Part shown: positions 7,675 through 16,183 of the stretch, in pieces
Layout: each line of letters begins with the position of its first letter
Position numbering within the stretch: the first letter of the stretch is position 1
Origin: Bacteriovoracaceae bacterium
GTDB lineage: Bacteria; Bdellovibrionota; Bacteriovoracia; Bacteriovoracales; Bacteriovoracaceae
Assembly (NCBI GenBank): GCA_028378565.1
Contig: JAONMX010000005.1
Coordinates: 1 to 57,520, forward strand
Reading direction: 5' to 3'
DNA: 57,520 nucleotides
The notes under the pieces: model-generated
What the model saw: the letters and a program-made list of their open reading frames with translations, nothing else
Database searches by the model: none
Told to the model about the DNA's origin: nothing
Translations under genes and position numbers: made by a program

Positions 7675-9111
7675 TTATCTGAATTCTGTATCAGTAAAGA
7701 ATGTGGGTTGTCCGCTCCAGATTTGTTCAGACATCGTTTTCATTCTTTCCAATTCATCATCACTATAAACCAGTTCTCCTCCAACAGATACATAATCTTC
7801 AGACCTCTCACTACAGTTCAAAGACTCTGTCGCAATTCCAATAACATTATCGAATCCAAACTTAAGTTTAGCGGTCTGACAGAGATTGCTGAGAAAGGTA
7901 ATTCTTTGTCTTCGAGTAAGTTCCCCTTCTTTAACTGCTAATGCAATAAAAGCTCTTCTCCCATTATCTCCGAATTGAATTAGCCTAAATGCTTCATTTC
8001 TCTTTTTGCTCACAAAATTTTCTTCAGCTCGAAATACACAGGTTTTCATAGCATCGCCCATACTTCTTCGCTCAACCCTATTGAAGTTTGAAAAATCTAT
8101 CAACGTCGCCAAATACGCTTCTTTTGTACCTGGGCCATAACTCAGCTCTTCATGGTTATCACCTAATGGGTTATAACCAATGGACATTTTAGACTTAGCA
8201 ACCAGTCTATCGTAGAGATAGGATATATTATTGTCCCTATTTCTTTGGTAAATATCCTTAGCTCGATTACTTACATATCCGTCCCAAATTCCACTTTCCA
8301 AATGAATTTTTGAGTTTTCTTTAAAATAGCTTTCAATGTCGGCAGTATTCATTTTATAAAAAGCAAGAAAATCTAGCTCTTTTGACATTTTCATACCTAC
8401 ATCGCTATAGAATTTCTTTCGGTAAGAGAAATAACCCAATAAATCAGGAAATGTATCCAGCTCCAATGAAACTTTATCGAAGTCATTTAAGTCAAATATA
8501 TGAAGGGACTTATCTTTATAAACACTGTAGCCGTTCATTACCTCAAATCTTTTATTCTCAGGAAAATCAATCATTCCCGGATACGCAACAACGGCGATAA
8601 GAATCAGTTCATCAAACTCATGCTCATCAAGATTGACACTAATTTCACTAAGAGTCTGCTGAACACCCAAAGAACTTGTTTCTAGTAACGATAAGATAGT
8701 AGAGAACTGTCCTTGAGCGTGACTGATGACACTATTTGCTCTATTAGCGATAATTTCAGCATCTTTATTCGCATTGAGAGTTTTATGCTTTACTTGAAAT
8801 ACAATTAATTTGTTACCAAGATTAATCAAAAGATCACAAATTTCTTTTTCTCTACCTTTAGTATCTCTGTATTTTGGGCTTTTAAATATAAGATCAGGAA
8901 ATCCAACTCTTAAACACAGTCTCTCTATAATTTCTTCTAGTTCCAATCCATTGCTAAATGAAGTTGATCTATTAAGATTATCTCTCCACAGGGCCAACTC
9001 AGACTCGTCAAAAAGTTTTAAATCTTGTTTCTGTTTATTTCGAGAGGAAATTTCTTTTTTTCTCTTTTTATTTTTCCTCTTCAGCTCCTTATTCTTCCTT
9101 TTTTGACTCAT
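7675..9111 (-). CDS. PD-(D/E)XK nuclease-like protein coupled to Doc module
   Basis: 478 residues. The first 30 are almost all Lys/Arg. Residues 53-110 hold GLELEEIIE, then GREKEICDLLIN and KLIVFQVKHK. E90/D93 followed by Q106-V-K108 is the Mrr-like form of the PD-(D/E)XK active site. The remaining 370 residues are unrecognised. Its ATG shares a base with the stop of the doc gene, so it belongs to the antitoxin-Doc operon. A DNA- or RNA-cleaving defence role is plausible but unproven. Confidence 0.55.
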   Translation of the reverse strand: MSQKRKNKELKRKNKKRKKEISSRNKQKQDLKLFDESELALWRDNLNRSTSFSNGLELEEIIERLCLRVGFPDLIFKSPKYRDTKGREKEICDLLINLGNKLIVFQVKHKTLNANKDAEIIANRANSVISHAQGQFSTILSLLETSSLGVQQTLSEISVNLDEHEFDELILIAVVAYPGMIDFPENKRFEVMNGYSVYKDKSLHIFDLNDFDKVSLELDTFPDLLGYFSYRKKFYSDVGMKMSKELDFLAFYKMNTADIESYFKENSKIHLESGIWDGYVSNRAKDIYQRNRDNNISYLYDRLVAKSKMSIGYNPLGDNHEELSYGPGTKEAYLATLIDFSNFNRVERRSMGDAMKTCVFRAEENFVSKKRNEAFRLIQFGDNGRRAFIALAVKEGELTRRQRITFLSNLCQTAKLKFGFDNVIGIATESLNCSERSEDYVSVGGELVYSDDELERMKTMSEQIWSGQPTFFTDTEFR

Positions 9112-9521
9112 TAAAAATCATCCGTTTTATGAAGGTCAAACCAGTCGATGAGGTCTTCTTTTTTTAGTCTACTGGCAGCGCATTTTTCAATGATGTTGGC
9201 CAAAGCGGATTTTCCATTTTCTTCTTCCTCTGGATAATTCAAATCCCACCCATTGATATTCATAAAGGTAATAACAACAAGTGCTCCTGTTCTTTTGTTT
9301 CCATCCATGAAAGCATGGGCCTGCACTAGATAAAAGCATAAGGCCCCTGCGATCTTTGCAATTCCACCAGCGGAAAATGGATAAGAACCGGGATAAAATG
9401 CCGTATGAATAGCACTTTCAATTTTGCCATGATCGAGCAGGTTAAAAGGGTTGCCTTGCTCTTCACAAATGTACTTATTAGTCGCAATGACTTGATCGAC
9501 AGTCGGAATTTTTACCTTCAT
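9111..9521 (-). CDS. doc: Doc-type Fic toxin (death on curing)
   Basis: 136 residues, the usual Doc length. The catalytic motif HAFMDGNKRTG (H69 to G79) matches the H-x-F-x-D-G-N-K-R Fic/Doc signature. Doc enzymes phosphorylate elongation factor Tu and stop translation. The gene starts directly after the antitoxin stop and ends overlapping the nuclease-like gene, so all three are translated together. Confidence 0.9.
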   Translation of the reverse strand: MKVKIPTVDQVIATNKYICEEQGNPFNLLDHGKIESAIHTAFYPGSYPFSAGGIAKIAGALCFYLVQAHAFMDGNKRTGALVVITFMNINGWDLNYPEEEENGKSALANIIEKCAASRLKKEDLIDWFDLHKTDDF

Positions 9522-9755
9522 TTACGCAAGCTCATCCATCGCTTTTTTATGCTTAGAAAAAGCTTTCTTCATGTTGGCATTCCATTCACCGTCATTGGTA
9601 TCCACAGGTTCAAGCTCAATAGCATTGGGCTCACTAATATATTTTTTAACAGCGATATTCACTAGCTGGTTGAGCTTTAATCCATTCTTATTGGTGTACT
9701 CATCGACCATTGAGTCGAGTTGCTCATTAAACCTAATAGTTCTAGCCTTGGACAT
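9522..9755 (-). CDS. Antitoxin with ribbon-helix-helix-like N-terminus
   Basis: 77 residues. The start ARTIRFNEQLDSMVDEYTNKNG followed by LKLNQLVNIAVKKYI fits a ribbon-helix-helix DNA-binding fold. The acidic, disordered-looking tail (EPNAIELEPVDTNDGEW) would be the toxin-neutralising arm. It is first in the operon and abuts doc, the usual type II arrangement, and probably represses its own promoter. Confidence 0.75.
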   Translation of the reverse strand: MSKARTIRFNEQLDSMVDEYTNKNGLKLNQLVNIAVKKYISEPNAIELEPVDTNDGEWNANMKKAFSKHKKAMDELA

Positions 9756-10227
9756 AAATACCTCCCAATTTGTGAGCCTTCTTAACTTCTCGACTTATTA
9801 TAACCTAAAATGAGTTGTTTTTCATCTTTTTGACGTAAAAATACATCATTTACATATTTTCAATCACTTGGAATTATTAAATTTTGAGTAAAATTTCAGA
9901 ATATTACGCAAGTTTGTGTAAGCCCAAAGGTCCATATAAGTACACAGCTTACTGTTATCACTCAAAATAAGAATTATGTGAGAAAAAATATCAATTTTTA
10001 TTTGACGGATTTATTCGGGTAAAGACAGAAAGAAAAATAGCACCCTAAAAAAGTGCTATGGGGATTTCTGCCAGCTCAAGCAATCTTCCCAGCCCCTATA
10101 CTATACGGGGATTCAGATTTAGGTAAGTTATCTGATCTCGATAAAAGAAAGGTAGAGTTACGCCTTTAAACTTCAAAATTACAACGATAAAAATAAGCTC
10201 ATATTTAGAATTAGAAAAAGGAAGGCC
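9756..10227. other. Intergenic region with palindromic box and hairpin
   Basis: No convincing gene. It separates the leftward antitoxin operon from the rightward element. Two structures are visible: a palindrome TTACGCAA-GT-TTGTGTAA at 9904-9921, whose left half recurs twice at the umuD promoter, and a 7-bp hairpin (ATAGCAC/GTGCTAT) at 10037-10059. A GGGGATT word is repeated near 10060 and 10107. This is a reasonable place for an element end or operator, but I could not define an attachment repeat. Confidence 0.4.
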
Positions 10228-11469
10228 ATGCAAACTTGCTCGCATCAAGAAGTCGTATGTCTAAACCCATACGAACTTATAAGAAAATACAGGTGTAACT
10301 CTTGTAGCGAAATTATGATGTGTTCATGTGAGCAAGATATTGGTGAAACATTTTTACCTCATCAAACTTCGGAGGCCTCCGTTCTTGATACAGGAGAAAG
10401 GCTTTCTGTGACACTTGGATTTCAAAAGAATATTTGCCCAACTTGTAGAGGTCAAAAAGAAGCTCCTTATCCAACAAATGCCTTCGGAGTTAATTCAAAA
10501 ATAAAAAAGTTCTACTGGCGAGAAATTTCTCACGAATCCATGAGATCATTTTCCAAATGGGCCTTAGAAAACGAAATTAGCGATATTCTGATGGCTGCCC
10601 ATGGGATGAATAACGATATTTACAAAGAACACCAAGAAAGGGCGTTGGAAAAAATCAAGAAGCTTCATGCAGAAAACCCAAAATATGAAATGGCTGAAAA
10701 AACTCAAGACGAAGTTTTGAAAGAAAACAACATCGAAGTTTTAAAATTCAATGCTGAACATATTAAGAGTGAAAAACGGAAAGGACTCAAGATTAAATAC
10801 AAAGACAAAGCTCTCACCCCAGAAGAGTTTGTCTCTCATCATCTACAAGAAAAAGGCTATCAAATTGTAGAACTTGAAAGCCGTCCTTTTCATGCTTTAT
10901 TTGGCGTATTTATGTGGATGCTGGTTCAAAGTATTGATGACGAGAAAAATAAAGTCGTATGTTTTGGAACAAGAAAAGGATATGACCCCAAAAAACCAAA
11001 TGAAAAAATGATTTATTCAACTCTACCTGAAGACTTTGGAAAGTCAGGTTACGGTGGAAGACGTAAGAAAGAAATCACCGAACATTTGGATTCATTACCG
11101 GAAGACAAAGAAGAACTTCTTTGGACGTTTGATTATTGGGTAGATCATAGTGAAAATCTAAGAGAGTATCTTTGGGCACATGAGGAAGTCGATGTTCAAA
11201 AGGCCAGAATACTAACGGAACGTCTTCCGACTCAAGTAATTAAAAATATTTTGAGATACTTGGTTGATAGCTACTGGGAAAGGCATTTAGGCTGGCCAGA
11301 TTTATTTGCTTATAACGAGGATGAGTTTCTTTTCGTTGAAGTCAAATCCTCCAAAGACAAACTGAGCGTCGATCAAAAGAACTGGATTGAGAATAACTCA
11401 AGCTACCTCAATCTCCCTTTTAAGCTGGCAAAGATACATAAAGAAAACAGTCAGTCCAAAGGACTATAA
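10228..11469 (+). CDS. VRR-NUC nuclease-domain protein with N-terminal zinc fingers
   Basis: 413 residues. The N-terminus has four Cys pairs (YRCNSCSEIMMCSCE, ICPTCRG) suggesting zinc ribbons. The C-terminal 90 residues contain GWPDLFAY, FLFVEVKSSKDKLSVDQKNW. This is the G-x-P-D...E-V-K...Q pattern of the VRR-NUC nuclease fold (as in FAN1 and phage nucleases), with D, E and K in catalytic positions. It opens the first mobile element and reads right. GGAAGG lies just before the ATG. A role in element DNA processing is likely. Confidence 0.75.
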   Translation: MQTCSHQEVVCLNPYELIRKYRCNSCSEIMMCSCEQDIGETFLPHQTSEASVLDTGERLSVTLGFQKNICPTCRGQKEAPYPTNAFGVNSKIKKFYWREISHESMRSFSKWALENEISDILMAAHGMNNDIYKEHQERALEKIKKLHAENPKYEMAEKTQDEVLKENNIEVLKFNAEHIKSEKRKGLKIKYKDKALTPEEFVSHHLQEKGYQIVELESRPFHALFGVFMWMLVQSIDDEKNKVVCFGTRKGYDPKKPNEKMIYSTLPEDFGKSGYGGRRKKEITEHLDSLPEDKEELLWTFDYWVDHSENLREYLWAHEEVDVQKARILTERLPTQVIKNILRYLVDSYWERHLGWPDLFAYNEDEFLFVEVKSSKDKLSVDQKNWIENNSSYLNLPFKLAKIHKENSQSKGL

Positions 11470-11709
11470 ATCTTTAGTGATCGCCCTACTATCATAACCA
11501 CAACGAAGAATATCTTCGAGGATGGATAGCTCTTTGGATTGCTGTTTTATAAGCTGGCCAATCCCGTGAAACTCGTCAGGGTCATAAACTGCTTCCCGTG
11601 ATTGAAACTCGAAGAGACTACCGAGACCGTTAAGACCCATTTGCACTTGAAATAAACGAAAACAAACGTCATCCATTTTTTCTTGTGTGAGATGCTTAAA
11701 TTTTGCCAT
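11464..11709 (-). CDS. Small hypothetical protein
   Basis: 81 residues, mostly helical, with EFHGIGQLIKQQSKELSILEDIL. It is convergent with the VRR-NUC gene and overlaps its last bases. The composition is normal and nothing else occupies the stretch, so it is probably real. Similar 80-residue helical proteins are common in integrative elements. No family was recognised and the ribosome-binding site is weak. Confidence 0.4.
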   Translation of the reverse strand: MAKFKHLTQEKMDDVCFRLFQVQMGLNGLGSLFEFQSREAVYDPDEFHGIGQLIKQQSKELSILEDILRCGYDSRAITKDL

Positions 11710-11830
11710 ATTTTTACCCTTATTTTTGTTAAGGCCGATGGCCTACACCCTTTTCGGCCGGAATGGGAAGGGCCAAATTTCTATTTTTAAATTTCAAATA
11801 GTTAATTGGGATATGTCACCCCAACGTAAC

Positions 11831-11890
11831 CCCTCTTTCCCTAAAGGGTGAGAGGGATTACTAAAAATAAATTTGGGCAATAACGCCCAA
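11831..11890 (+). other. Two hairpins upstream of the FtsK-like gene
   Basis: CCCTCT (11831-11836) pairs with AGAGGG (11851-11856), with an inner CCCT/AGGG. TTGGGC (11873-11878) pairs with GCCCAA (11885-11890) across a six-base loop and is followed by a short T run. They lie between the divergent small gene and the FtsK ribosome-binding site (AAGGAG). They could form a terminator/attenuator or a nicking-site structure. No clear choice is possible from sequence. Confidence 0.4.
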
Positions 11891-11912
11891 TTTTCCATAA
11901 GGAGTATTTTTT

Positions 11913-13445
11913 ATGAGTGATTCAAAATCACCACAACCGTCAAATTTTGACAAAGAAATGGCAAAGGTTTTCGACCAAGCAGCTATCGCTATTGGGATTA
12001 TCTGTGCCTTTAATTTTAAAATCCTGTGCCAAGGATTAAAGGAGGTTGGAACTTTAGGCCGATTTTTAAAATGGCTCATCCCGATTACGCTGATTTCGTA
12101 CATGGTTGTACGCTATCAGTGGCAGCTCGACTTTCTGTATTGGCTCTCACCAAAGTTTTTCCACAATGAAAGACTTGAGGCCATTTTTTATCTGGGAACG
12201 CTTAAAAATGTTTCTGGGGTGGCGGGCATCTCTACCCTAGTCTGGCTATGGATTTGTGGAATTATCCCCACCATTCGCCTGAGAGGTTATCAAAATGCCC
12301 TTGATTGTCTCGGGCTAAAAAACGCCAAGGATTTTGCCCCCAAAGTTGTCGATGCCACTAGGCTTGATACTTACAGGGTGTCGTTAAAAGTTTTGGCACC
12401 AGGTATTGGCGTGGAGAAAATCAAAGCAAGGCGTGATGAGCTTCAATCTTCTTTTGAAAAGGATATTGAAGAAATCAATCGCTTTAAAAATCCCAAGTAT
12501 GTGGAGATTATTCTCTCGACTAAATTTTTACCGGATTTTGTCGATTTTTCCCAAGCTTTGGAAAATTTAACAGAAAGTGGATCTTTCATTGTTGGAGAAT
12601 CAAAAAAAGAATTTGTCACCTGTGAGATCGCCAAGCTCCCTCACATGATGATTGCTGGTACAACTGGTGGAGGAAAGTCGCAATTTTTTAAGCAGCTTTT
12701 GACAGGGCTTTTAAAATCAACTGACCACCTGCAAATGCACCTGATTGACATGAAAGGCGGGCTTGAGTTTAGAGATTTTGCGACACTTCCCAATGTCAAA
12801 GTGGCCAAGACAATTGAGGCTTCTGTTTCAACTCTTAGAAAAGTTAAAAAAGAAATGGACGCTCGCTTTGATTACCTTGAAGAAAAAGGAGTGCAACAGA
12901 TTGAACCCGAAAGGCATCCATTTGACCGCATTGTGATCGGCGTTGATGAGGCCTCGGTCTTGTACGCTCAAGCACGAAGAGATGATGAGGACTATGATCT
13001 TATCTGTGAAGCCAGAAATCTCACGGAGAAGATCGCTAAACTTGGAAGGGCCGCTGCCATTAATTTGGTACTTGCTACCCAGAAAGTCTCAAAAGAGAGC
13101 ATTGACACTAGGATTCAAGAGAATATCACCGGAAGAATGTGTTTCAAAACTGGAACTCCAGAAGGGAGCGTGCGAGTGCTTGGAAATGCCAAGGCCTCTC
13201 ATCTTCCGGCAACTCCAGGGCGTGGGGTTTGGCAATTTGGTAATGAGGAATGTGAAGTTCAGGCCCCTTACTTGAGCACAAATGCCATGAAAGAAGTGCT
13301 TCAAGAGGTGAAAGAAGAGTACCAAACGGGAGCCAAGACAGTGAAGCAAAAGAATAAAGAAGTTGATACTCCTATGACAACCTCTGCACCAGTCACAACT
13401 AAACCTTTAACCAAGGAGATGCTATTGAATGATACTCAAAGCTAG
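11913..13445 (+). CDS. FtsK/SpoIIIE-family DNA-transfer ATPase
   Basis: 510 residues. Hydrophobic segments at about 50-68 and 100-120 anchor it in the membrane. Walker A GTTGGGKS lies at 249-256 and Walker B VIGVDEAS near 341-348, followed by an RAAAINLVLATQK stretch that fits the FtsK/HerA motor core. The length suits the coupling ATPases of integrative conjugative elements rather than cell-division FtsK (no gamma domain). The stop overlaps the ATG of the replication-relaxation gene, so the two work together in DNA processing and transfer. Confidence 0.8.
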   Translation: MSDSKSPQPSNFDKEMAKVFDQAAIAIGIICAFNFKILCQGLKEVGTLGRFLKWLIPITLISYMVVRYQWQLDFLYWLSPKFFHNERLEAIFYLGTLKNVSGVAGISTLVWLWICGIIPTIRLRGYQNALDCLGLKNAKDFAPKVVDATRLDTYRVSLKVLAPGIGVEKIKARRDELQSSFEKDIEEINRFKNPKYVEIILSTKFLPDFVDFSQALENLTESGSFIVGESKKEFVTCEIAKLPHMMIAGTTGGGKSQFFKQLLTGLLKSTDHLQMHLIDMKGGLEFRDFATLPNVKVAKTIEASVSTLRKVKKEMDARFDYLEEKGVQQIEPERHPFDRIVIGVDEASVLYAQARRDDEDYDLICEARNLTEKIAKLGRAAAINLVLATQKVSKESIDTRIQENITGRMCFKTGTPEGSVRVLGNAKASHLPATPGRGVWQFGNEECEVQAPYLSTNAMKEVLQEVKEEYQTGAKTVKQKNKEVDTPMTTSAPVTTKPLTKEMLLNDTQS

Positions 13446-14175
13446 AAAAGGAGTTATCATCACGAAACGTGATGAAAAACTTTTTCGCTACCTTTTTGTC
13501 AACAAAGTCGCTACTAATTCTCACCTTCAAGCTGACGTTTTTGAACACGCAAGTAAACAAGCAGTTCATCGCAGACTTGATAAACTCATCACCGCTGGAT
13601 TTATTGAGGCCATATACCTTCGGGGAAATGGCAACAGGCTGGTTTATTCTTTGAGTAAGAAGGCCCTCTTAAAGTTTATCGGTGGGCGGGAAGAATTGAA
13701 AAGGTTGCAGCGAAAAAGTTCATCAGTGCTTCATGATCTTGGACTTCTTGAAATCAAAAGACGGCTTTCCAAGTGTAACTATGTGGAAAACTATTTGAGC
13801 GAAAATGTACTGGTTTCTGGAATTTTTGACGATGAAAGCGACATCAGAGAGATAAGAAAAGTTCATCCTGACGCTATTCTGAAAGTTTCAATGCCAGATC
13901 GCCATTTTAATTTCCCACTGGAATATGAGGCATCTGCTAAGTTCGCGGGGAGATACGACAAGCTGATGGCGAAATATTATCTAATGGATGAAGTAAAAGC
14001 GGTTCTTTTCATCTCAAAAAGTATCACTATTCAAAAGAAAGTGATGCAAGCGGAGAAGAAAAGATGCAAAAACACTTCAGGAAAGTTTTTCTACTGCCTC
14101 TATGAAAATGTCATAGAGCTTGGAGAGAAAGCACAATTTATCAATAACCAAAAGGAGGTGCTAATTATGAATTAA
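13429..14175 (+). CDS. Replication-relaxation family protein
   Basis: 248 residues. An N-terminal winged-helix (RDEKLFRYLFVNKVATNSHLQ to HRRLDKLITAGFIEAIYLRGNG) is followed by a core with HPDAILKV and FPLEYEASAKFAGRYDKLMAKYY, a nuclease-like strand pattern typical of the Replic_Relax family. Members initiate replication or mobilisation of integrative elements together with an FtsK-like motor. It overlaps that gene by 17 bases. A dense hairpin tract follows directly and could be its DNA target. Confidence 0.75.
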   Translation: MILKARKGVIITKRDEKLFRYLFVNKVATNSHLQADVFEHASKQAVHRRLDKLITAGFIEAIYLRGNGNRLVYSLSKKALLKFIGGREELKRLQRKSSSVLHDLGLLEIKRRLSKCNYVENYLSENVLVSGIFDDESDIREIRKVHPDAILKVSMPDRHFNFPLEYEASAKFAGRYDKLMAKYYLMDEVKAVLFISKSITIQKKVMQAEKKRCKNTSGKFFYCLYENVIELGEKAQFINNQKEVLIMN

Positions 14176-14180
14176 ATCGT

Positions 14181-14329
14181 GGGCCTGTTGACGGGGCACT
14201 GTTGTAAGTGGCCTACAGGAGTCAACGGCCCTTTGGAATGACAAAATTCACTAAGTATCAAAAATCAAAGAGAAATAGTCTCTTTTAATCACCCCCAATT
14301 CTTGGGGACTAACTGTGGATATCACAGTT
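14181..14329 (+). other. Cluster of four hairpins after the replication-relaxation gene
   Basis: Outer arms GGGCCTGTTGAC (14181-14192) and GTCAACGGCCC (14221-14231) pair with one bulge and enclose a second stem (GGGCACT/AGTGGCC). Next come AAAGAGA/TCTCTTT (14267-14285), CCCCAA/TTGGGG (14293-14307, 3-base loop) and AACTGTG/CACAGTT (14311-14329). The tract fills the gap between two genes. Candidates are an origin of transfer or replication, or a structured leader RNA. It contains no open frame. Confidence 0.55.
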
Positions 14330-14351
14330 TTATCAATATGGAGTAAATTCT

Positions 14352-14726
14352 ATGCTTTCAATTAATTCAGGACTTCATGTCCTCTTTACCTTCCTATGCC
14401 TTTACACCGTCTGCGCCGTTGCCATCTACGGAGTTAGGGTCTTCGTTGTCGGTCGCATCAAGAGACTTGAGTTTTTCATCGAAATGCTCAAGCAAGAATA
14501 CGTTTTACGAGAATATTCTGATTTTGATGAGGCCATGGAAAATCTTGAGTACACCTGTGATTGCTCTCACGACGTATTCTACAAGGCCCGTGAAGTTAGA
14601 AGATTTAAAATTAGAGCTGCCACGCTTATTTTTATCTTTTGCTTATCACTGGTTGGAATGAATTTCACCGATTCAGGATTAAAAGTCAACTGCGAAAAAA
14701 ATGTTTCCGTGAGGAAATTGAAATGA
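14352..14726 (+). CDS. Small two-helix membrane protein of the element
   Basis: 124 residues with a helix at about 8-30 and another at about 90-108, and a charged, Cys-containing cytosolic part between (LEYTCDCSHDVFYKAREVRR). GGAG precedes the ATG. The stop overlaps the next gene's ATG. No family was recognised. Small membrane proteins in this position are often transfer accessory or entry-exclusion factors, which is speculative here. Confidence 0.5.
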   Translation: MLSINSGLHVLFTFLCLYTVCAVAIYGVRVFVVGRIKRLEFFIEMLKQEYVLREYSDFDEAMENLEYTCDCSHDVFYKAREVRRFKIRAATLIFIFCLSLVGMNFTDSGLKVNCEKNVSVRKLK

Positions 14727-14857
14727 GTTCACTTTCAAAGATCATCGACTCACTTAAAAAAGTGATGAGTGAAAACTTTTGGGGTGAAGTGGTTATTAAA
14801 TTTAAAAACGGACGTCCCGTATTAATCACCACTGTTTCGCAAACTAAAATCGACTAG
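14723..14857 (+). CDS. 44-residue DUF2292-like protein
   Basis: The ATG at 14723 has GAGG eight bases upstream and overlaps the previous stop. The sequence (KIIDSLKKVM, then WGEVVIKFKNGRPVLITTVS) resembles the tiny DUF2292 proteins: one helix, then a beta-hairpin with a conserved G-x-V-x-I-x-x-x-x-G pattern. Function is unknown. The length is normal for that group. Confidence 0.5.
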   Translation: MSSLSKIIDSLKKVMSENFWGEVVIKFKNGRPVLITTVSQTKID

Positions 14858-14930
14858 GAGATTTTTAAATGACAATACTGGCGGTCAGTAGGAAGCACCA
14901 CGGCCGCCTCCTTTTTTGGAGGCGACTATG
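14855..14930 (+). promoter_or_regulatory. Hairpin hiding the ribosome-binding site of the Mom-like gene
   Basis: CGCCTCC (14905-14911) and GGAGGCG (14918-14924) form a perfect 7-bp stem around six T. The 3' arm contains the GGAGG Shine-Dalgarno of the ATG at 14928. A short frame from ATG 14869, with its own TAGGAG, runs through the hairpin and ends at 15018. Ribosomes on that leader could open the stem. Translational coupling or attenuation is inferred. Confidence 0.55.
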
Positions 14931-15833
14931 CTTACACCTACTACTGATAGGGAAACCTATACCAAAAATCATTGCTGGCAATATGAGATTAGAAAACAAA
15001 ATCTTGCCAGTGATCTGAATGAATCAAAACTTACTTATGAAAAAGCAAGTTCTCTTAAAATATCAGACTTTTCTTTTTCGTATGTCCCGAAAGTTGATAA
15101 AGAAACGTGCCAAAAGATAAAGGAATTTATCACAAAGCACGAATGGCTGGGCACGATGCCCCACCGTCCCACTCATCGTTTTATCGCAACTTACAAAGAT
15201 GAGCTGGCGGGCGTAGTGGTCATGAGTACACCCAATGCCTTTTCACTTCTTCTTGGGAAAGAGAATCGAGATAAAGAAAAGCTGATCTCACGGGGAGCTT
15301 GCATTTCTTGGAGTCCCAAAAATCTGGCATCTGCTCTTATCATGTATTCGATAAGATGGATGGTAGCAAATACCGAGTTTCGCTATTTCACAGCGTACAG
15401 TGATACCGAGGCAAAAGAGCTAGGCACTATTTATCAGGCCTGCAACTTCACCTACCTTGGTAAAAATAGCGGAGCGCGTGCCAAATACTTTGATCCCAAA
15501 GAACCTGACAAGGGCTGGTTTACGGATCGGGTATTTCGGCACATTCGCTATTACAAACGCTATGCCAACGAACTTAGTATTTCTTGGCAAAATGATTGGA
15601 ACACTCGTCACTCAATGCTCTGGAAAAATGTCCCGCCACTAATTGAAGTCGAGCTTAAGAGAATGGCAAGAGTTCATCAATCCAGATGCTACAAGAAGAA
15701 GATTTCAAGAAAGCATAAGTATGTCTACGTCTTGGGCAGAGATAAAAGGGAGACAAAAAAACTGCGCTCCCTTTTATTTTCCTTAAACCCAAAGCTTTTA
15801 AATCTAACCTATCCAAAACAACGAGGTACCTAA
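14928..15833 (+). CDS. GNAT-like protein resembling Mom DNA-modification enzymes
   Basis: 301 residues from ATG 14928 (GGAGG five bases upstream). The centre has GTMPHRPTHRFIATYKDELAG, then SRGACISWSPKNLASALIMYSIRW and a YFTAYSDTEAKELGTIYQACNF segment. This is the acetyltransferase-like fold seen in phage Mom and related proteins that modify adenine to evade restriction. The basic tail (KKKISRKHKYVYVLGRDKR) fits nucleic-acid binding. The gene precedes excisionase and integrase in one operon. Anti-restriction modification is a reasonable guess only. Confidence 0.5.
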   Translation: MLTPTTDRETYTKNHCWQYEIRKQNLASDLNESKLTYEKASSLKISDFSFSYVPKVDKETCQKIKEFITKHEWLGTMPHRPTHRFIATYKDELAGVVVMSTPNAFSLLLGKENRDKEKLISRGACISWSPKNLASALIMYSIRWMVANTEFRYFTAYSDTEAKELGTIYQACNFTYLGKNSGARAKYFDPKEPDKGWFTDRVFRHIRYYKRYANELSISWQNDWNTRHSMLWKNVPPLIEVELKRMARVHQSRCYKKKISRKHKYVYVLGRDKRETKKLRSLLFSLNPKLLNLTYPKQRGT

Positions 15834-16178
15834 ATGAATACAGAGATGACTAGAGAAGAAAATAACACGGCCGTTCATTGTAACGGCCACTTGACTGAAC
15901 AAGATGGTCCGCGTAGGCCGCATGGACACGGAGAAATAACCAGAAAGCGTTATCTCTCGGTTAAAGAGCTATCAAAGGAATACCAGATGAGCCTTAGAGT
16001 AATCTATTCACTGATTAAACGGGAAGCTGATTTTCCCTTTGTGAATATGGGACTCAAAAAGAAATACATGGTTGATCGTGAGGCCTTTGAGACATGGCTT
16101 TTCAAGAGAACCTACAAAGAGCAAGGCGAATATTTGAAAATTCCAGATATTAACGAACTAACAGGCTATAGGAGGTAA
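15834..16178 (+). CDS. Excisionase-like helix-turn-helix protein, element 1
   Basis: 114 residues. The core YLSVKELSKEYQMSLRVIYSLIK followed by FPFVNMGLKKKYMVDREAFETWL is the MerR-like/HTH_17 fold used by Xis proteins. It ends six bases before the integrase. The N-terminal 38 residues are unusual (His/Gly/Pro-rich, HCNGH and RRPHGHGE), and their DNA contains a GGCCGTT/AACGGCC hairpin. It is paralogous to the excisionase at 26008-26331. Confidence 0.7.
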   Translation: MNTEMTREENNTAVHCNGHLTEQDGPRRPHGHGEITRKRYLSVKELSKEYQMSLRVIYSLIKREADFPFVNMGLKKKYMVDREAFETWLFKRTYKEQGEYLKIPDINELTGYRR

Positions 16179-16183
16179 AAATT

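Noticed and set aside
8810-9106. 98-residue plus-strand frame
   Set aside because: It is the antisense of the Lys-rich start of the nuclease-like gene; its long Phe/Leu run mirrors the AAA/AAG codons.
14639-14857. 72-residue gene from the ATG at 14639
   Set aside because: The first 28 codons overlap the previous gene; the ATG at 14723 has the ribosome-binding site and the conserved part.
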